In this document: positions 37,175-48,727 of the stretch, piece by piece
How positions within the stretch are numbered: position 1 is the stretch's first letter
How the letters are laid out: every line of letters begins with the position of its first letter
NCBI RefSeq assembly: GCF_001424425.1
Contig: NZ_LMPT01000019.1
Coordinates: 36,540-100,539 of the forward strand
Direction of reading: 5' to 3'
From: Acidovorax sp. Leaf191
Lineage (GTDB): Bacteria > Pseudomonadota > Gammaproteobacteria > Burkholderiales > Burkholderiaceae_C
Length of the DNA stretch: 64,000 bases
Program-made: the position numbers and the translations under genes
Notes under the pieces: model-generated
Told to the model about the DNA's origin: nothing
The model's database searches: none
The model's input: only the letters and a program-made list of their open reading frames with translations

Positions 37175-37530
37175 AACAGCCGACTTTTGAAGCAAAGAAC
37201 AGCAAGAACTACTGAGCCTTGCCGCGCATACTTCATCCATCAAGGCGTTCTTACCGGAGCGCACGAACTGACAGGGCCCCGGACCGGTTACCGCCGGACC
37301 GGGGCACTTGGCAAGACGGCAGTGGCGGCACACGCCCTTGCGCTTCACCGACTCACCGCGCCACGGGCACCCGCCGCGGAGTCTCACATCACGGGCCGGT
37401 GCCGCTCCATCAGAGCGGCACCTCGCCGCACGCCAGCCCGACTTCCATGGCGCCGCCCGCCTTCACCTGTCCTGTCGCCCGCGCGACGCGTGCACTGGTG
37501 CCGCGAAGCCCGTGGCGACTGCCTTGTTTA

Positions 37531-37544
37531 GTAAGCACGCTTAC
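37531..37544. promoter_or_regulatory. GTAAGC-AC-GCTTAC palindrome upstream of TRAP operon
   Basis: Perfect 6+6 palindrome in an AT-richer patch about 130 bp before the dctP start. The form suits a TetR- or GntR-type dimer. No regulator of this kind is adjacent. Confidence 0.4.
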
Positions 37545-37675
37545 CAGCACAAACCCCGATGCCCTGCGGCATGTTGCAGCGCCATAATTTTTGAGTCCGT
37601 GGCACTGGCTGCGCGAAGCCTCCAGCGACAGGTACGCAGGCGACCACGGCAAGAACCACATATACAGGAGACACC

Positions 37676-38650
37676 ATGCAACTGACTTCTCTCGCCGCGG
37701 GCCTGGGCCTTGCGTTCGGCTTGATCGCCACGGCCGGCGCGCAGACCACGACGCTCAAGATCGGCTACGCCACGGCGCCCGATTCGCACTATGGCGTGGG
37801 CTCCAAGGTGTTCTGCGATGAAGTCGAAAAAGGCACGCAGGGGCGCTACAAGTGCCAGTACTTTCCCAACTCGGCGCTGGGCGGAGAGCGCGAGCAGATC
37901 GAAGCCATCCAGCTGGGTACGCAGGACCTGGTGAACACATCTACCGGCCCTGTGGGCAACTTCGTGCCCGAAGTGAAGATCGTGGACATCCCGTTCCTGT
38001 TCCGCGACTACGACCATGCACGCAAGGTGATGGACGGCCCCATCGGCCAGGACATCCTGACCAAGTTCCCGAGCAAGGGCATCATCGCGCTGGCCTGGAC
38101 GGAAAACGGTTTCCGCCACATGACCAACAGCAAGCGCGACATCGTCAAGCCCGAGGACGCCAAGGGCCTGAAGATGCGCACCATGGAGAACAAGGTGCAC
38201 ATGGACGGCTACCGCACCTTCGGCATCCTGCCCACGCCCATGGCCTTCCCCGAGTTGTTCGGTGCCATGCAGCAGGGCACGGTGGACGGCCAGGAGAACC
38301 CTATCCCGGTGATCCTGTCGGCCAAGTTCTCGCAGGTGCAAAAGCATTTGTCGCTGACCGGCCACGTGTACTCGCCGGCGCTTCTGCTGCTCTCGCCCAA
38401 GGTGTGGAACAAGCTCAATGACGCGGACAAGAAGGTCTTCACCGACGCCGCCAAGAGCGCGTCGGTGGCGCAGCGCAAGAAGGTCAACGACGATGAGAAC
38501 AATGGCATCGCGCTGCTTGAATCGCAGGGAATGAAGGTCACCAAGACGGTGGACGGTGCGGCCTTCCGCGAAGCGCTCAAGCCGGCCTACGTGGGCTACG
38601 CCAAAGAGTTCGGCGCGGACAACATCAAGAAGATCCAGGACGTTCGTTAA
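37676..38650 (+). CDS. dctP: TRAP transporter periplasmic binding protein DctP
   Basis: 324 residues with Sec signal ending IATAGAQ. DctP features: LKIGYATAPDSHYGVGSKVF, the ligand region AKGLKMRTMENKVHMDGYRTFGILPTPMAFPELFGAMQQGTVDGQENP with the conserved Arg, and a long C-terminal helix. It binds a carboxylate and delivers it to the QM permease encoded downstream. CAGGAGACACC precedes the ATG. The gene is separated from dctQ by a strong hairpin, which may raise binding-protein levels over permease. Confidence 0.93.
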   Translation: MQLTSLAAGLGLAFGLIATAGAQTTTLKIGYATAPDSHYGVGSKVFCDEVEKGTQGRYKCQYFPNSALGGEREQIEAIQLGTQDLVNTSTGPVGNFVPEVKIVDIPFLFRDYDHARKVMDGPIGQDILTKFPSKGIIALAWTENGFRHMTNSKRDIVKPEDAKGLKMRTMENKVHMDGYRTFGILPTPMAFPELFGAMQQGTVDGQENPIPVILSAKFSQVQKHLSLTGHVYSPALLLLSPKVWNKLNDADKKVFTDAAKSASVAQRKKVNDDENNGIALLESQGMKVTKTVDGAAFREALKPAYVGYAKEFGADNIKKIQDVR

Positions 38651-38670
38651 CCCGAGCAGACAAACTCCAA

Positions 38671-38738
38671 CCGTTCACGCTGAGCCTGTCGAAGCGCCGC
38701 GCAAGGCTTCGACAAGCTCAGCCCGAACGGTTTTTTTT
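38671..38738 (+). terminator. REP-like inverted repeat acting as terminator between dctP and dctQ
   Basis: Two arms of about 25 bp, CCGTTC-GCTGAGCCTGTCGAAGC and GCTTCGACAAGCTCAG-CCGAACGG, surround a short centre and are followed by eight Ts. The arm sequence is a widespread mobile palindrome in Gram-negative genomes. Placed inside the operon, it should attenuate dctQM transcription. Confidence 0.85.
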
Positions 38739-38767
38739 CGCTTTCAGCCAGAACCGAGAACAACACC

Positions 38768-39280
38768 GTGAAAGCCTTCGAACGCTATTTTCTGGCCGCC
38801 AACCGCTGGGCGCTGATCCTGCTGCTGGCGGCCATGTCGATCATCATCTTCACCAACGTGGTCATGCGCTATGTGACCCACAACTCGCTGGAGTGGGCTG
38901 AAGAGGTCTCTCGCCACATGATGATCTGGCTGACCTTCCTGGGCGCGGGCCCGGTGCTGCGCTACGGCGGCCACATTGCGGTGGAGAACCTGCAGGACGC
39001 CCTGCCCCGCGCCGGCGGCATTGCCATCCGCGCGGTGGTGGCCGGGCTGCTGTTCGCCTTCTTCGGCTTCATGGTCTGGTACGGCTGGCTGTACATGCAG
39101 CGCACCATGTTCCAGATGACTGCCGTGACGCAGGTGCCCTTCGCCTACATCTACAGCGCCATGCTGATCGGCGGGGTGTTGCTCATCGTGCACTTTGCGT
39201 TTGTCGTGCGTGGCTATGTGCTCGACCGCACCTTCGCGGCCGATGAGCACTTCGACGCGAATGCGAGTGCCTCCCTATGA
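38768..39280 (+). CDS. dctQ: TRAP transporter small permease DctQ
   Basis: 170 residues with four predicted membrane helices (LILLLAAMSIIIFTNVVMRY first) and the DctQ motif SLEWAEEVSRHMMIWLTFLGAGPVLRYGGHIAV. It forms the membrane complex with DctM. GTG start. Its TGA overlaps the dctM ATG (ATGA). Confidence 0.92.
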   Translation: MKAFERYFLAANRWALILLLAAMSIIIFTNVVMRYVTHNSLEWAEEVSRHMMIWLTFLGAGPVLRYGGHIAVENLQDALPRAGGIAIRAVVAGLLFAFFGFMVWYGWLYMQRTMFQMTAVTQVPFAYIYSAMLIGGVLLIVHFAFVVRGYVLDRTFAADEHFDANASASL

Positions 39281-40572
39281 GCGCGTCCATCATCCTCATC
39301 GTTTCGGCCTGCCTGTTCCTGGCCATCGGCGTGCCGGTGGCGTTTGCCCTGGGCCTGGCCACCGCGGCCACGCTGATCCTGGCCGAGAGCTACCCGCTGA
39401 TGGTGCTGCTCAAGGAGACCTTCACCGGCATCGACAGCTTTCCGCTGATGGCCGTACCGTTCTTCATTTTGGCGGCCGAGCTCATGAGCGGCGGGTCGCT
39501 GACCGAGGTGCTGCTGCGCTTCGCCGGCCAGTTTGTGGGCCACAAGCGCGGCGGGCTGGGCTACACCAACGTGGTGTCGCTGACGTTCTTTTCGGGCATC
39601 TCGGGCTCGGCGCTGGCCGATGCGGCCGGCCCGGGCTCGATGCTGATCCGCATGATGGACAGGGCGGGCTACGACCGTTCGTATGCAGCGGCGCTCACCG
39701 CGTCCACCGCCATCGTGGGGCCCATCATTCCGCCGTCCATCATCATGATCATCTATGCGCTGCAGGATGAAACGGTGTCGGTGGGCGCGCTGTTCGTGGC
39801 CGGCCTGCTGCCGGGCCTGCTGATCGCGGTGGCCATGTGCATCGTGAACTTCCATGTGTCGAAGAAGCGCAACTACAAGGGAGACGGCAAGATGCCGCCC
39901 ATGGCCGAAATCCTGACCACCACCTGGAAGGCGCTGCCCGCCATCTTGCTGCCCGTGGTGATCCTGGGCGGCATGCGCGCGGGCTGGTTCACGCCCACCG
40001 AGGCCTCGGTGGTGGCGGTGTTCTACGCGCTGGTGTGCGGCAAGTTCGTGTACCGCACGCTGCAGTGGAAGGCCCTGCCCGACATCCTCGCGCGCTCCGC
40101 CCTGCTGTCGGCCTCGGTGCTGATCATCATCGGGCTGTCGGCCGCATTCGCGTGGATTTTGACCATCGAGGGCATTCCGCAGCAGATGGCCGAGTGGCTC
40201 ATCAGCATGAACCTGTCGCCCTGGATGTTCCTCATCATCGTGAACATCTTCCTGCTGCTGTTCGGCATCTTCATCGAGCCGCTGCCGGGGGTGATGGTGC
40301 TCGCGCCCATCCTCGCGCCAGTGGCCGTGAAGCTGGGCGTGGACCCGGTGCACTTTGCGATGATCGTGATCTACAACCTCACGCTCGGGATGATCACGCC
40401 TCCGGTGGGAGGGCTACTCTTCGTCACCTGCAACGTCTCGCGCGTGCCGATGTCGCAACTGGTGCGCGAGCTGGTGCCCTTCCTGTGGGCGCATGGCGTG
40501 GTGCTGGTGATGCTGACCTTCATCCCGCAACTGTCCACCTGGCTGCCGAAGGTGTGGGGGTTCATCAAGTAG
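39277..40572 (+). CDS. dctM: TRAP transporter large permease DctM
   Basis: 431 residues, about 12 membrane segments. Signature stretches are GIDSFPLMAVPFFILAAELM, SGISGSALADAAGPG and VGPIIPPSIIMIIYA. It carries the sodium-coupled substrate path. Start overlap ATGA couples it to dctQ. The last gene of the operon; the glycine riboswitch begins about 50 bp later. Confidence 0.95.
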   Translation: MSASIILIVSACLFLAIGVPVAFALGLATAATLILAESYPLMVLLKETFTGIDSFPLMAVPFFILAAELMSGGSLTEVLLRFAGQFVGHKRGGLGYTNVVSLTFFSGISGSALADAAGPGSMLIRMMDRAGYDRSYAAALTASTAIVGPIIPPSIIMIIYALQDETVSVGALFVAGLLPGLLIAVAMCIVNFHVSKKRNYKGDGKMPPMAEILTTTWKALPAILLPVVILGGMRAGWFTPTEASVVAVFYALVCGKFVYRTLQWKALPDILARSALLSASVLIIIGLSAAFAWILTIEGIPQQMAEWLISMNLSPWMFLIIVNIFLLLFGIFIEPLPGVMVLAPILAPVAVKLGVDPVHFAMIVIYNLTLGMITPPVGGLLFVTCNVSRVPMSQLVRELVPFLWAHGVVLVMLTFIPQLSTWLPKVWGFIK

Positions 40573-40620
40573 CGGGGCTTTCCAGCGGGGGTGCCAGGCG
40601 CCAGCGGATATACTGGCGCC

Positions 40621-40842
40621 CGTCAGGAGAGAGCCCCCTTCGCGGGGGCCGCCGAAGGCGCAGGGACAACCCGAACGCTCAGGCAAAAGGACTGGCAACC
40701 GCCCGCAGTGATGCGGGCGTTTCCTTGCTGGAGAGAGATGGACCGCCGGTCACACCGCGCGCGGCACCCATCCACCGAAGGAGCAAGCCGCACGGCCAGC
40801 CAGGGCGCTGCGGTGAATCTCTCAGGTAAAGCGGACAGCAGG
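40621..40842 (+). ncRNA. Tandem glycine riboswitch
   Basis: Two glycine aptamers in series. The first (about 40621-40700) has GTCAGGAGAGAG, a GCCCCCTTCGCGGGGGC hairpin, GCCGAAGGCGCAGG and CTCAGGCAAAAGGACTG. The second (about 40724-40842) has TGCTGGAGAGAGATGG, CACCGAAGGAGCAAG and CTCTCAGGTAAAGCGGACAG. These are the conserved class features. It is followed by gcvT after about 60 nt with no obvious terminator hairpin, so it probably acts as an ON switch for the glycine cleavage genes, perhaps through ribosome access. Confidence 0.95.
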
Positions 40843-40903
40843 GCAAATACCGTGGCCTGGTACAGGCTGCGGCTTTCATTTGCCTTGTCCTGAGAAGCCC
40901 GCC

Positions 40904-42034
40904 ATGTCCGCCACCGCTCCCCTGCTCACCACGCCCCTGAACGCACTGCACATCGAGCTGGGCGCCCGCATGGTGCCGTTTGCCGGCTATTCCATGCCCG
41001 TGCAGTACCCCGCTGGCCTCATGGCCGAGCACCTGCACACCCGCACCGCAGCGGGGCTGTTCGATGTCTCCCACATGGGCCAGCTCAAGCTCGTCGGCCC
41101 GGATGCTGCGGCCGCCTTCGAAACCCTGATGCCGGTCGATGTGATCGACCTGCCCGTGGGCAAGCAGCGCTACGGCCTGCTGCTGACCGATGAGGGCACG
41201 GTCATTGACGACCTGATGTTCTTCAACCAGGGCAACGATACGCTGTTCGTCATCGTGAACGGCGCCTGCAAGGTGGGCGACATCGCCCACATAGAGGCCC
41301 GCATCGGCCAGCGCTGCCGGGTGGTGCCGATGCCCGACCATGCGCTGCTGGCGCTGCAAGGCCCGCAGGCGGTCACCGCCCTTGCCCGCCTGGCGCCGGG
41401 TGTGGACCAGCTGGTGTTCATGACCGGCGGCGCGTTCGACATTGCGGGCTGCGACTGCTTCGTCACCCGCAGCGGCTACACCGGCGAAGACGGCTTTGAA
41501 ATCTCGGTGCCCGCAGCCCAGGCCGACACCCTGGCACGCGCACTGCTGGCCCAGCCCGAAGTCAAACCCATCGGCCTGGGCGCGCGCAACTCGCTGCGCC
41601 TGGAAGCGGGCCTGTGCCTGTACGGCAACGACATCGACACCACCACCACACCGCCCGAAGCGGCCTTGAACTGGGCCATCCAGAAGGTGCGCCGCACCGG
41701 CGGCGCACGGGCGGGGGGCTTTCCAGGCGCGGACAAGGTCCTCGCGCAGATCGACAACCCCGCCACCCTGCGACGCAAGCGCGTCGGCCTCGTGGCGCTG
41801 GAGCGCGTGCCCGTGCGCGAGCACACCGAGCTGCAGAGTACCGACGGCCAGAAGATCGGCGAAGTCACGAGCGGCCTGCTCGGCCCCACGGTGAACGAGC
41901 CCGTGGCCATGGGCTACGTCGTCCCTGAATTCGCGGCCATCGGCACGCGCTTGAACGCCATCGTGCGCGGCAAGGCCGTGCCGATGGAGGTGCGTGCCAT
42001 GCCGTTCACCCCCGCGCGCTACTACCGCGGCTGA
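40904..42034 (+). CDS. gcvT: Glycine cleavage system T protein, aminomethyltransferase
   Basis: 376 residues. It transfers the methylene unit from the H-protein-bound aminomethyl group to tetrahydrofolate, releasing ammonia. The folate-binding fold is visible: MVPFAGYSMPVQYPAG, LFDVSHMGQLKL, SGYTGEDGFEI, GLGARNSLRLEAGLCLYGNDID and the C-terminal GEVTSGLLGPTVNEPVAMGYV. The ATG at 40904 is preferred over a TTG 24 nt earlier that lies in the riboswitch leader. First gene of gcvT-gcvH-gcvP. Confidence 0.97.
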   Translation: MSATAPLLTTPLNALHIELGARMVPFAGYSMPVQYPAGLMAEHLHTRTAAGLFDVSHMGQLKLVGPDAAAAFETLMPVDVIDLPVGKQRYGLLLTDEGTVIDDLMFFNQGNDTLFVIVNGACKVGDIAHIEARIGQRCRVVPMPDHALLALQGPQAVTALARLAPGVDQLVFMTGGAFDIAGCDCFVTRSGYTGEDGFEISVPAAQADTLARALLAQPEVKPIGLGARNSLRLEAGLCLYGNDIDTTTTPPEAALNWAIQKVRRTGGARAGGFPGADKVLAQIDNPATLRRKRVGLVALERVPVREHTELQSTDGQKIGEVTSGLLGPTVNEPVAMGYVVPEFAAIGTRLNAIVRGKAVPMEVRAMPFTPARYYRG

Positions 42035-42140
42035 ACCACCGCATTCGTTTGCCGCGCATTGCATCGCCTGCGCCCCAGCCCGGCTACAGTGGCAGCTGGC
42101 ATCGGCACTTTTTTAGACAACCCTTTTTTCTGGAGCCCCC

Positions 42141-42515
42141 ATGACTGTCAAGTATTCCAAGGACCACGAGTGGATCGACATCTCCGACCACGAAGCCGCC
42201 ACCGTCGGCATCACGCTGCATGCGCAGGACGCGCTGGGCGACGTGGTGTTCGTGGACCTGCCCGCCGTCGGCACCACCTTCACCCAGGGTGAAGTGGCCG
42301 GCGTGGTCGAGTCCGTCAAGGCCGCAGCCGACGTGTACATGCCCGTCACCGGCGAGATCGTCGAAGTGAACGAGGCGCTGCGCGCCGACCCGTCCCTGGC
42401 CAACAGCGACCCGATGGGCGCCGGCTGGTTCTTCAAGGTCCACGTGACCGACATGACGCAGTTCGACGCGCTCATGGACGAGCCGGCCTACGCCGAGTTC
42501 GCCAAGAACGCCTGA
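42141..42515 (+). CDS. gcvH: Glycine cleavage system H protein
   Basis: 124 residues. The lipoyl carrier shuttles the aminomethyl intermediate between P, T and L proteins. The lipoylation site is K60 in [19 protein letters not shown]. The start [11 protein letters not shown] is standard. It lies 106 bp after gcvT and 74 bp before gcvP in the same operon. Confidence 0.97.
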   Translation: MTVKYSKDHEWIDISDHEAATVGITLHAQDALGDVVFVDLPAVGTTFTQGEVAGVVESVKAAADVYMPVTGEIVEVNEALRADPSLANSDPMGAGWFFKVHVTDMTQFDALMDEPAYAEFAKNA

Positions 42516-42536
42516 TCGGACCGCCCCTCCCTTCGC

Positions 42537-42560
42537 GGCCCGGCAGCCACCTGCCGGGCC
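42537..42560 (+). other. Intercistronic stem-loop between gcvH and gcvP
   Basis: A perfect 10-bp stem GGCCCGGCAG with CTGCCGGGCC and a 4-nt loop lies in the gcvH-gcvP gap. It has no T run, so mRNA stability or spacing is more likely than termination. Confidence 0.6.
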
Positions 42561-42589
42561 ATGTGTCCCCGCCCTTGCCGCCGCCGCCG

Positions 42590-45482
<2,893 letters not shown>

Positions 45483-45499
<17 letters not shown>

Positions 45500-46201
45500 A
45501 GCTTGCCAATCCAGCGCCGTGACGGCGCTGCCCCCTGAAAACAAACAAAGCGTCGAGCGGGCTCAAAATGCCGCGCCCGCCCTTGTTGAGCACATGCGTG
45601 TAAATCATGGTGTTGCTCACATCGGCGTGGCCAGCAGCTCTTGCACGGTGCGAATGTCGTAGCCAGCCTGCAGCAAATGCGTGGCAAACGAATCGCGCAG
45701 CACATGCGGCGACACGGGCTTGTTGATTTGTGTGCGCCGCGCCGCCTCGCGCACCGCACGCTGATCGGGGCGCGGATCGGTGGAGCGCACCGGCGACAGA
45801 AACACCCATTGCCAAGCCCAGCTGACATCGGCGTGGGGGTACTTGGCCGCCAGCGCATGTGGCAAGTACACCCTGCCCAACCCTGCGGCCAAATCCTTTT
45901 CGTGCAAGGCGCGGGCATTTTGCAATAGCGCCTGCAGCGGTGCGATCAAATTCTCGGGCAGCACCGTCACCCGGTCTTTATTGCCCTTGCCCTCGCGCAC
46001 GATGATTTCGCGGCGTGCAAACTCCACGTCCTTCACACGCAGACGCAGCGTCTCCAGCTGGCGCATGCCGGTGCCATAGAGCAACTGCCCGATCAATCCC
46101 GTGGTGCCATCCATGTTCAGCAATAGCTTGTGCACCTCGGTAGGGATCAGCACCACGAACATGCGTTTAGGAAAAAATCCCCGCGTCAAAGTCGCCTTCA
46201 C
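45483..46201 (-). pseudogene. Remnant of an integron-type tyrosine recombinase (intI)
   Basis: The frame opening at 46201 encodes LLYGTGMRQLETLRLRVKDVEF (first catalytic Arg) and the IntI-specific insert [22 protein letters not shown]. It then gives [26 protein letters not shown]. The next expected residues [21 protein letters not shown], including the catalytic Tyr, occur in another frame. One G is missing from the GGGCC expected near 45630. About 110 N-terminal residues are absent, with a stop just upstream, and around ten residues are missing after STDPR. It cannot make an active integrase. Confidence 0.88.
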
Positions 46202-46284
46202 AAGAAATTAATAACCCAATTGCGCAGGTCAATTGCGTAGACTTGCTAGCATGATGGTTAATCCTGCGTTCCAGCAGACTCCTA

Positions 46285-46659
46285 ATGACACCGCTATTTT
46301 TGAAAGTTCAGCCCGAAATGATTTTTGACCAACTCGTCGCGCTACTCGACAAACCCAACGACGAGGTGTGGGGTCTCATATGGTCGGATGATGCTCTGGC
46401 AATCTTAGAGCGCCATCATGAGTTATTGATCCCAGAAATTCTGATCGCCTGGAAACAATGGCCGATGAATCGGCAAGAACACCTCGCCTGCATACTCGGA
46501 GAAGTGGGTTCAGAGGATGAGCGCCTACTGATTATTGAGCTTATGTTGGCGCCAGACCCGGCAGTTCGACACAGAGCTGAAGAAGCGCTGAATGAGCACG
46601 TAATGACTGTTGATATCGCAAAGCGGGCGGTGCCTACGGCCACTGGATTCAAATTTTAG
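46285..46659 (+). CDS. Small HEAT-repeat-like protein of unknown function
   Basis: 124 residues, acidic and predicted all-helical. The middle (LERHHELLIPEILIAWKQW, then HLACILGEVGSEDERLLIIELMLAPDPAVRHRAEEAL) resembles HEAT/armadillo helix pairs. Codon use is visibly less GC-rich than the flanking genes, and it begins 84 bp from the decayed integrase, diverging from it. That would suit a former integron cassette gene, but no clear attC site was found. No strong ribosome binding site is seen. Function unknown. Confidence 0.6.
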   Translation: MTPLFLKVQPEMIFDQLVALLDKPNDEVWGLIWSDDALAILERHHELLIPEILIAWKQWPMNRQEHLACILGEVGSEDERLLIIELMLAPDPAVRHRAEEALNEHVMTVDIAKRAVPTATGFKF

Positions 46660-47212
46660 GACTTTCCATATGGCTAAGATGGAAGAAAAAGGAGCACTAT
46701 TGGAAGGTGCTCGTGACCCTTCCATCGAGAGGGCGTCACAAGGGCTGCGCCGTCCCGCCTCCTCTCATATCACACACTTGGCGTCGCGACCGGCAACTCG
46801 CCAGTCAATTCAAATCGGTAATGGTCCGACTTAAACCGAACAGCCTCAGTGAATGACAAGTCGTTCACACGATGAAATTGGGATGTAATTTCTGACAGAG
46901 CTGTATGACTGCTCCCGCTGCTGACAACACCCGGACCGTTTCACCGGAACGAGGCCAGCAAACCGCGGGAGTTTGCGTGGTTCCAGATGTCCAAGCTTGC
47001 TGCAATCGACGTTCGCCCTGCGTTCATGATCGGCCTGCGGGCAGAACATGACTTCGCAATACGGCCAAAAAGCTGGTTGAGGAAATCGATTGCTGCAATG
47101 CCAAGTAAGATGCGTTTAGGCGTACTACCCGCAATCCACTCCCGTACTACGCACGATACGATCACCGAACGGCCCTAACATCGGGCCTTCTTTTTTTCAG
47201 GAGCCTGTTTTC
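46660..47212. other. 553-bp low-GC stretch without a recognisable gene
   Basis: A 54-codon frame (46670-46834, MAKMEEKGALLEG start) is the only short candidate and has no known relatives that I recognise. The rest has stops in all frames and short AT-rich segments, typical of decayed accessory DNA. An 11-bp direct repeat ATGCGTTTAGG occurs at 47110-47120 and again at 46161-46171 inside the integrase remnant. Confidence 0.5.
47167..47197 (+). terminator. Terminator ahead of the FKBP gene
   Basis: GGCCC (47171-47175) pairs with GGGCC (47183-47187), followed by TTC and seven Ts. It would stop transcripts from the accessory pocket just before the FKBP start. Confidence 0.65.
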
Positions 47213-47617
47213 ATGCGCATTCTTTTTGCTCTGCTCGCCTCTCTTGCCCTTACCCCAGTTGCTCAGGCACAAACCGCCCAGCCCGTCACCACCGCCAGCG
47301 GCCTGGTGTTTGAATCCTTGAAGGAAGGCACAGGCGATTCCCCCAAAGCCACCGACACCGTGAAGGTGCACTACAAGGGCATGTTCCTCGACGGCAAGGA
47401 GTTCGACAGCTCCTACAAGCGTGGCGAACCCACCGAGTTTCCGCTCAACCGCGTGATCCCCTGCTGGACCGAAGGCGTGCAGCGCATGAAGCCCGGCGGC
47501 AAGGCCAAGCTGACCTGCCCCCCTGCAATCGCCTACGGCGCTGCGGGCGCAGGTGGCGTGATTCCGCCCAACAGCACGCTCAACTTCGAGATTGAACTGA
47601 TCTCGGTGCGCAAGTAA
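47213..47617 (+). CDS. FKBP-type peptidyl-prolyl cis-trans isomerase, exported
   Basis: 134 residues with a Sec signal (MRILFALLASLALTPVAQA) and one FKBP domain: VKVHYKGMFLDGKEFDSSYKRGEPTEFPLNRVIPCWTEGVQRMKPGGKAKL, then IPPNSTLNFEIELISV. It catalyses proline isomerisation in periplasmic folding. AGGAG precedes the ATG. It is followed 11 bp later by the MerR-type gene, so they may be co-transcribed. Confidence 0.93.
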   Translation: MRILFALLASLALTPVAQAQTAQPVTTASGLVFESLKEGTGDSPKATDTVKVHYKGMFLDGKEFDSSYKRGEPTEFPLNRVIPCWTEGVQRMKPGGKAKLTCPPAIAYGAAGAGGVIPPNSTLNFEIELISVRK

Positions 47618-47628
47618 TAAGAAAACCC

Positions 47629-48690
47629 ATGCTGCTGAAGGTCGGTGATCTCGCGCGGCGCACCGGCCTCACGGTGCGCACGCTGCACCATTACGACGAG
47701 ATCGGGCTGCTCAAGCCCTCGGGCAGGTCGGATGCGGGCTACCGGCTGTACAGCCAGGCCGATGTGCAGCGGCTGCACGGCATCCAGACGATGCGGCAGA
47801 TGGGCCTGCCGCTCAGCGACATCGGCGACCTGCTGGTGGGCGACACCATGGCGCCCGAACGCATCATCGGCCAGCAGATCCGCGCACTGGACCAGCAGAT
47901 ATCGCAGGCCACCGAACTGCGGGGGCGCTTGACCATGCTGCGCGACGGGCTCATGGCGGGGGCCGAGCCCGACATGGGCAACTGGCTCGAAGCGCTGGCG
48001 CTGATGACCACCTACGGCAAGTACTTCAGCTCGGCCGAGCTCAAGCAGATCTTCACTAAATGGAGCCTGATCGAGGCCGACTGGCTGGTGGTGAAGGATC
48101 TGGTGCAGAGCGCCATGGACCGCCGGTTGCCGCCCGATGCCCCTGAGGTGCAGGCGCTGGCGTACCGCTGGATGGCGCTGATGCTGCACTGGATGGGTGG
48201 CGACATGGACCTGCTGGAGCGCTGGGGCCACATGTTCCGCACCGAGCCCACCACCCATGGCCGCAACCATGCGCCGCCGGGCGAGATGATCGAGTACGTC
48301 GAAGTCGCCATCAAGCTGCGCATGAACCTGCTCGACAAGTACCTGACCCGCGACGACCTGCGCGCGCTGGGCCATGTGCCCCACACGCAGTGGGCGGCGC
48401 TGGAAGACTCGGTGCAGCAACTGCTGGCGCGCGGGGTGGCCCCGCAGCACGCTGACGCCGCGGCGGCTGCGCAGCGCTGGGATGCGCTGTTCGGCCAACT
48501 GACACGCAACGACGCGGCACTGCGGCACAAGCTGCTTACCGCGTCGATGCAGGAGCCCTTGCTGCAAGCGGGCTCGCCGCTGAGCGCACCCGTGCGCGCC
48601 TACCTGCACGCCGCCCAGGCCCACGCACAGGCTGCGTCCGCAGTCGCTGCCTCGCAACCCCAACGCAAAAAAGCAGTAAAAATCGCTTGA
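47629..48690 (+). CDS. MerR-family regulator with TipAS-like ligand domain
   Basis: 353 residues. The MerR HTH occupies about 1-70 (LKVGDLARRTGLTVRTLHHYDEIGLLKPSGRSDAGYRLYSQADVQRL). A dimerisation coiled coil and a helical effector domain follow, with YFSSAELKQIF and the TipAS-like antibiotic-binding organisation. The group responds to drugs or small hydrophobic ligands. The membrane acyltransferase and MFS exporter downstream are plausible targets. The C-terminal tail is Ala/Gln-rich. Confidence 0.85.
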   Translation: MLLKVGDLARRTGLTVRTLHHYDEIGLLKPSGRSDAGYRLYSQADVQRLHGIQTMRQMGLPLSDIGDLLVGDTMAPERIIGQQIRALDQQISQATELRGRLTMLRDGLMAGAEPDMGNWLEALALMTTYGKYFSSAELKQIFTKWSLIEADWLVVKDLVQSAMDRRLPPDAPEVQALAYRWMALMLHWMGGDMDLLERWGHMFRTEPTTHGRNHAPPGEMIEYVEVAIKLRMNLLDKYLTRDDLRALGHVPHTQWAALEDSVQQLLARGVAPQHADAAAAAQRWDALFGQLTRNDAALRHKLLTASMQEPLLQAGSPLSAPVRAYLHAAQAHAQAASAVAASQPQRKKAVKIA

Positions 48691-48727
48691 CCCTCACGCA
48701 ACGTGAGGCTTGACAGTCGGTCTCCTG

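Larger units (their letters stand above)
37128..37675. other. 548-bp divergent intergenic region, no gene recognised
   Basis: Between the lrp-type gene and the TRAP operon. Short frames exist, but none has family similarity or a good ribosome binding site. It carries two listed dyads (37158-37174 and 37531-37544) and a GC-rich inverted repeat (GCCCCGG/CCGGGGC) at about 37282-37305. A long leader or an unseen small RNA is possible. Confidence 0.4.

Noticed and set aside
37136..37387. Minus-strand frame containing CRHCRLAKC, which resembles a nuclear-receptor zinc-finger motif
   Set aside because: A chance Cys/Arg-rich run in non-coding high-GC DNA. The frame has no start signal, no second zinc knuckle, and nuclear receptors do not occur in bacteria.
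46201..46285. attI site and LexA box next to the integrase remnant
   Set aside because: Two AATTGCG direct repeats exist, but no GTTRRRY core or CTG-N10-CAG site could be placed with confidence.
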